From: Treponema sp.
Lineage (GTDB): Bacteria; Spirochaetota; Spirochaetia; Treponematales; Breznakiellaceae
Length of the DNA stretch: 42,838 nucleotides
Direction of reading: 5' to 3'
Assembly: GCA_031279205.1 (NCBI GenBank)
Contig: JAITIX010000136.1
Coordinates: forward strand, 1 to 42,838
The notes beneath the pieces are model-generated. The model was not told the origin of the DNA. It made no database searches and saw only the letters and a list, made by a program, of their open reading frames with translations. This document shows, in pieces, positions 41,162 to 42,838 of this stretch (its first letter is position 1; every line of letters starts with the position of its first letter). The position numbers and the translations under genes were made by a program.

Positions 41162-41467
41162 CTATACTGGCTCCACAATGCAGCGCAGAGGAAACTCCTG
41201 TGCCTGCGCAAGGTTGTGTACTTGTTCAGCCTTAGTCTGGGCTATGTCCCACGGGTATTGCCCCACGATACCCCTTCCTTTGTGGTGTACGTCCAGCATG
41301 ATGCGACGCGCATCTTTCTCTCTCTTGTGAAAGACACTTATAAGAATGTCTATCACAAAGTCCATAGTGGTAAAATGATCGTTGAGGAGTATCACCCGGA
41401 ATTCCTCCGGCTCCTTGAGTTTCTCCAATTTTCTTGTAGCAAATCGGAGTCCATTCTGTACTGCCAT
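41162..41467 (-). CDS. clpS: ClpS adaptor protein
   Basis: Adaptor that hands N-degron substrates to ClpA. EEFRVILLNDHFTTMDFVIDILISVFHK contains the substrate-binding LNDxxTTMDFVxxxL motif; DARRIMLDVHHKGRGIVGQYPWDIAQTKAEQV and FPLRCIVEPV complete the fold. The start MAVQNGLRFATRKLEK at 41467 gives 101 residues. A TATATT lies eight bases upstream and there is no ribosome-binding site, so the message looks leaderless. Upstream of clpA in the same orientation. Confidence 0.94.
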   Translation of the reverse strand: MAVQNGLRFATRKLEKLKEPEEFRVILLNDHFTTMDFVIDILISVFHKREKDARRIMLDVHHKGRGIVGQYPWDIAQTKAEQVHNLAQAQEFPLRCIVEPV

Positions 41468-41475
41468 AAAAGAAG

Positions 41476-41481
41476 AATATA
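41476..41481 (-). promoter_or_regulatory. Candidate -10 box of clpS
   Basis: TATATT on the minus strand, eight bases from the ATG; TTGCGG lies upstream with a short 15-bp spacing. Confidence 0.45.
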
Positions 41482-41540
41482 CCAATAACGATGAGACCGC
41501 AATTCCCACGCAGGCTATGGTTACTTCTTTCGCTTTCTTT

Positions 41541-41546
41541 TAAGAT
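41541..41546 (+). promoter_or_regulatory. Candidate -10 box of the Eis-like gene
   Basis: TAAGAT, eight bases before the ATG at 41555, with no Shine-Dalgarno and no clear -35 box. Divergent from clpS within 87 bases. Confidence 0.35.
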
Positions 41547-41554
41547 TAACAACC

Positions 41555-42706
41555 ATGAACATTGAATATGTCAAAGCAAGCATTGACGACTGCGACGAAG
41601 TCATCGACTTGGCTAATTACGTTTTTAGCGCCGCTCACGGACCCACAGACTTCCCCACGCTGTTACCCAAGCTCTACAGTCGGGAATACTTTATGGACAG
41701 CATCCACTACATTGCAAAAGAGGATAGCAGGATTAAGGCCGTCGTTGGCGCGTACCCTCTGGAAATGAAGGTTATGGCAGAGACCCTGCCAGGACGGGGC
41801 ATCGGCATGGTTTCGGTACATCCCTACGCTCGTTCCCGCGGCTATATGAAGACCTTGATGAACATAGCTCTGGAGGATATGCGGCACGACGGCGTGGTTT
41901 TCAGTTGTCTCGCAGGGCAGCGCCAGCGCTACGAGTATTTTGGTTACACGCCCCTTGGCACTCTTCTGACTTTTGACTGTAACAAGCGCAACACCCGCCA
42001 TACTTTGGGACCAGACTTTGTTTCCAGCCTGAGCCTGAAGCGTCTTACGGAAAAGGATGACGCGCTGCTGGACGCTATCCACCAAATGCATGGAGCTAAA
42101 CCCTGCCGCGCCACACGACAACGCGACCGACTCTTCGCCCTGCTCAGTTCATGGCGCGCCAATGTGTACGCTATCAGCGGAAGCGCATTTCTGGGCTATC
42201 TGATACAGCGGGGGAATGATATAACCGAGCTTAACCTGAGCGAGTCAGAACGGTACCCAGAAGTCATCAAGCTGCTGCTCGACACTCTTGGAGAGGAGAG
42301 CGTTACGGTACGCGCCAGACCAGAAGAACAGCGGAAAATCGCCGTCCTATCTGGCTTTGCTGAATCCTGCAAGCTCCGTTCCGCCTATAGTTTTGCTTTT
42401 TTTGACTTTTACCGGACGCTCAAGGCTTTTGTTAAACTTACCTGCGCGACGCGGCGCGTCTCCGATGGCTCGGTAATCATAAAAATTGGCGATGATGTGC
42501 CCTTTACGCTCACAGTGTCGGGCGGAACCCCGTCGTTCACCCCGGCCACAGGCCACGCTGACATAAGTCTGCCATCAATGGCGGAGGCGGCGCGTTTCTT
42601 CTTTTCATGGATAACGCCCTTTGCGGACGAACAGACGAAGGCTTTGCTTTTTTTACAAAGCCTTCTGCCGCTGCCCCTGAGCTGGGAATCAGCCGACGAA
42701 GTATAA
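41555..42706 (+). CDS. Eis-like GNAT acetyltransferase with SCP2-type C-terminus
   Basis: A 383-residue protein with the Eis layout. An N-terminal GNAT domain (IGMVSVHPYARSRGYMKTLMNIAL with the R-x-x-G-x-M acetyl-CoA loop, then GQRQRYEYFGYTPLG) is followed by a second, degenerate GNAT-like part and a C-terminal sterol-carrier-like domain (DGSVIIKIGDDVPFTLTVSGG...ADISLPSMAEAARFFF). In mycobacteria Eis acetylates aminoglycosides and proteins; here the substrate is unknown. It diverges from clpS. A 42-bp tandem array begins 14 bases after its stop. Confidence 0.85.
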   Translation: MNIEYVKASIDDCDEVIDLANYVFSAAHGPTDFPTLLPKLYSREYFMDSIHYIAKEDSRIKAVVGAYPLEMKVMAETLPGRGIGMVSVHPYARSRGYMKTLMNIALEDMRHDGVVFSCLAGQRQRYEYFGYTPLGTLLTFDCNKRNTRHTLGPDFVSSLSLKRLTEKDDALLDAIHQMHGAKPCRATRQRDRLFALLSSWRANVYAISGSAFLGYLIQRGNDITELNLSESERYPEVIKLLLDTLGEESVTVRARPEEQRKIAVLSGFAESCKLRSAYSFAFFDFYRTLKAFVKLTCATRRVSDGSVIIKIGDDVPFTLTVSGGTPSFTPATGHADISLPSMAEAARFFFSWITPFADEQTKALLFLQSLLPLPLSWESADEV

Positions 42707-42720
42707 CCCGCAAGACTAAA

Positions 42721-42838
42721 TCTCACTGAGTTTTATTATAAACGCAGTGTGTTTCACCAACATCTCACTGAGTTTTATTATAAACGCAGTGTGTTTCACC
42801 AACATCTCACTGAGTTTTATTATAAACGCAGTGTGTTT
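42721..42838. repeat. 42-bp perfect tandem array, cut by the window edge
   Basis: Units start at 42721, 42763 and 42805; the third is cut after 34 bases. Each holds an imperfect inverted repeat, CACTG-A-GTTT...AAAC-G-CAGTG, followed by TGTGTTTC. Units are identical and there are no unique spacers, so this is not a CRISPR. The true copy number lies outside the window. Confidence 0.93.

Noticed and set aside
42721-42838. CRISPR array at the right edge
   Set aside because: The 42-bp units are identical throughout and lack unique spacers; no cas genes are present.
1-42838. tRNA or rRNA genes
   Set aside because: No cloverleaf with a T-arm such as GGTTCGAATCC and no rRNA-like segment was found by eye; a covariance search would be needed to be sure.

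Overview
The window looks like a chromosomal segment of a spirochaete close to Treponema, probably a gut-type (termite or other host-associated) lineage. The evidence is a spirochaete-style FlgF/FlgG/FlgJ rod cluster, an HPr/HPr-kinase pair with no sugar PTS nearby, many lipoprotein signal peptides, and a broken LplA-type solute-binding lipoprotein of the kind expanded in such treponemes. The genus call is inference from gene content; no rRNA or tRNA gene was seen.

Layout. 1-600: the C-terminal end of a REP-associated tyrosine (Y1/IS200-like) transposase, a G14 tract and a perfect 100-bp tandem duplication made of short palindromes. 600-4130 (minus): dTDP-L-rhamnose operon rfbA-rfbC-rfbD-rfbB, in which rfbC seems to start at AUU behind a perfect Shine-Dalgarno. 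4263-6301 (plus): flgF-flgG-flgJ. 6282-7823 (minus): CapA-like lipoprotein, with a 94-bp piece of the gene duplicated upstream. 8152-11382 (plus): PilZ protein, RlmM-like methyltransferase, OppF-like ATPase and DppB-like permease. 11383-13394: hairpins, a 21-bp repeat array and a pseudogene. 13465-18999 (minus): GNAT, GH3 hexosaminidase, trxB, ptsH, hprK, hsp20. 19491-21713 (plus): galE and an M20 peptidase. 21786-22861: DinB-like protein and thioesterase. 22844-31388 (minus): a B12-regulated region. A cobalamin riboswitch with its own promoter and terminator precedes a lipoprotein, a TonB-dependent receptor (probably BtuB), a second lipoprotein, exbB and two exbD. These are followed closely by an orphan JetD-like TOPRIM protein, a pseudouridine synthase and ddl. 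31594-37542 (plus): valS, HD hydrolase, corA, ABC-F ATPase. 37541-38047: a 22-unit, 23-bp minisatellite with two unit types. 38640-42706: clpA and clpS (minus) and an Eis-like GNAT (plus). The right edge cuts a 42-bp tandem array.

Working together. The rhamnose genes make an activated sugar for surface or flagellar glycans. The riboswitch ties outer-membrane B12 receptor expression to cobalamin level, and ExbB/ExbD would energise the receptor, but no TonB is encoded here. ClpS delivers N-degron substrates to ClpA. HprK phosphorylates HPr in a regulatory rather than transport PTS.

The most unusual signals are repeats and expression signals rather than single genes. They are: the two-cassette 23-bp minisatellite; short GTGTC-N-GACAC palindromes scattered in and between genes near the transposase; a duplication bounded by one such palindrome; several genes whose -10 box lies 6-10 nt before the ATG (apparent leaderless mRNAs); the AUU start; and the stand-alone JetD-like protein. 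All calls were made by eye, without database searches.
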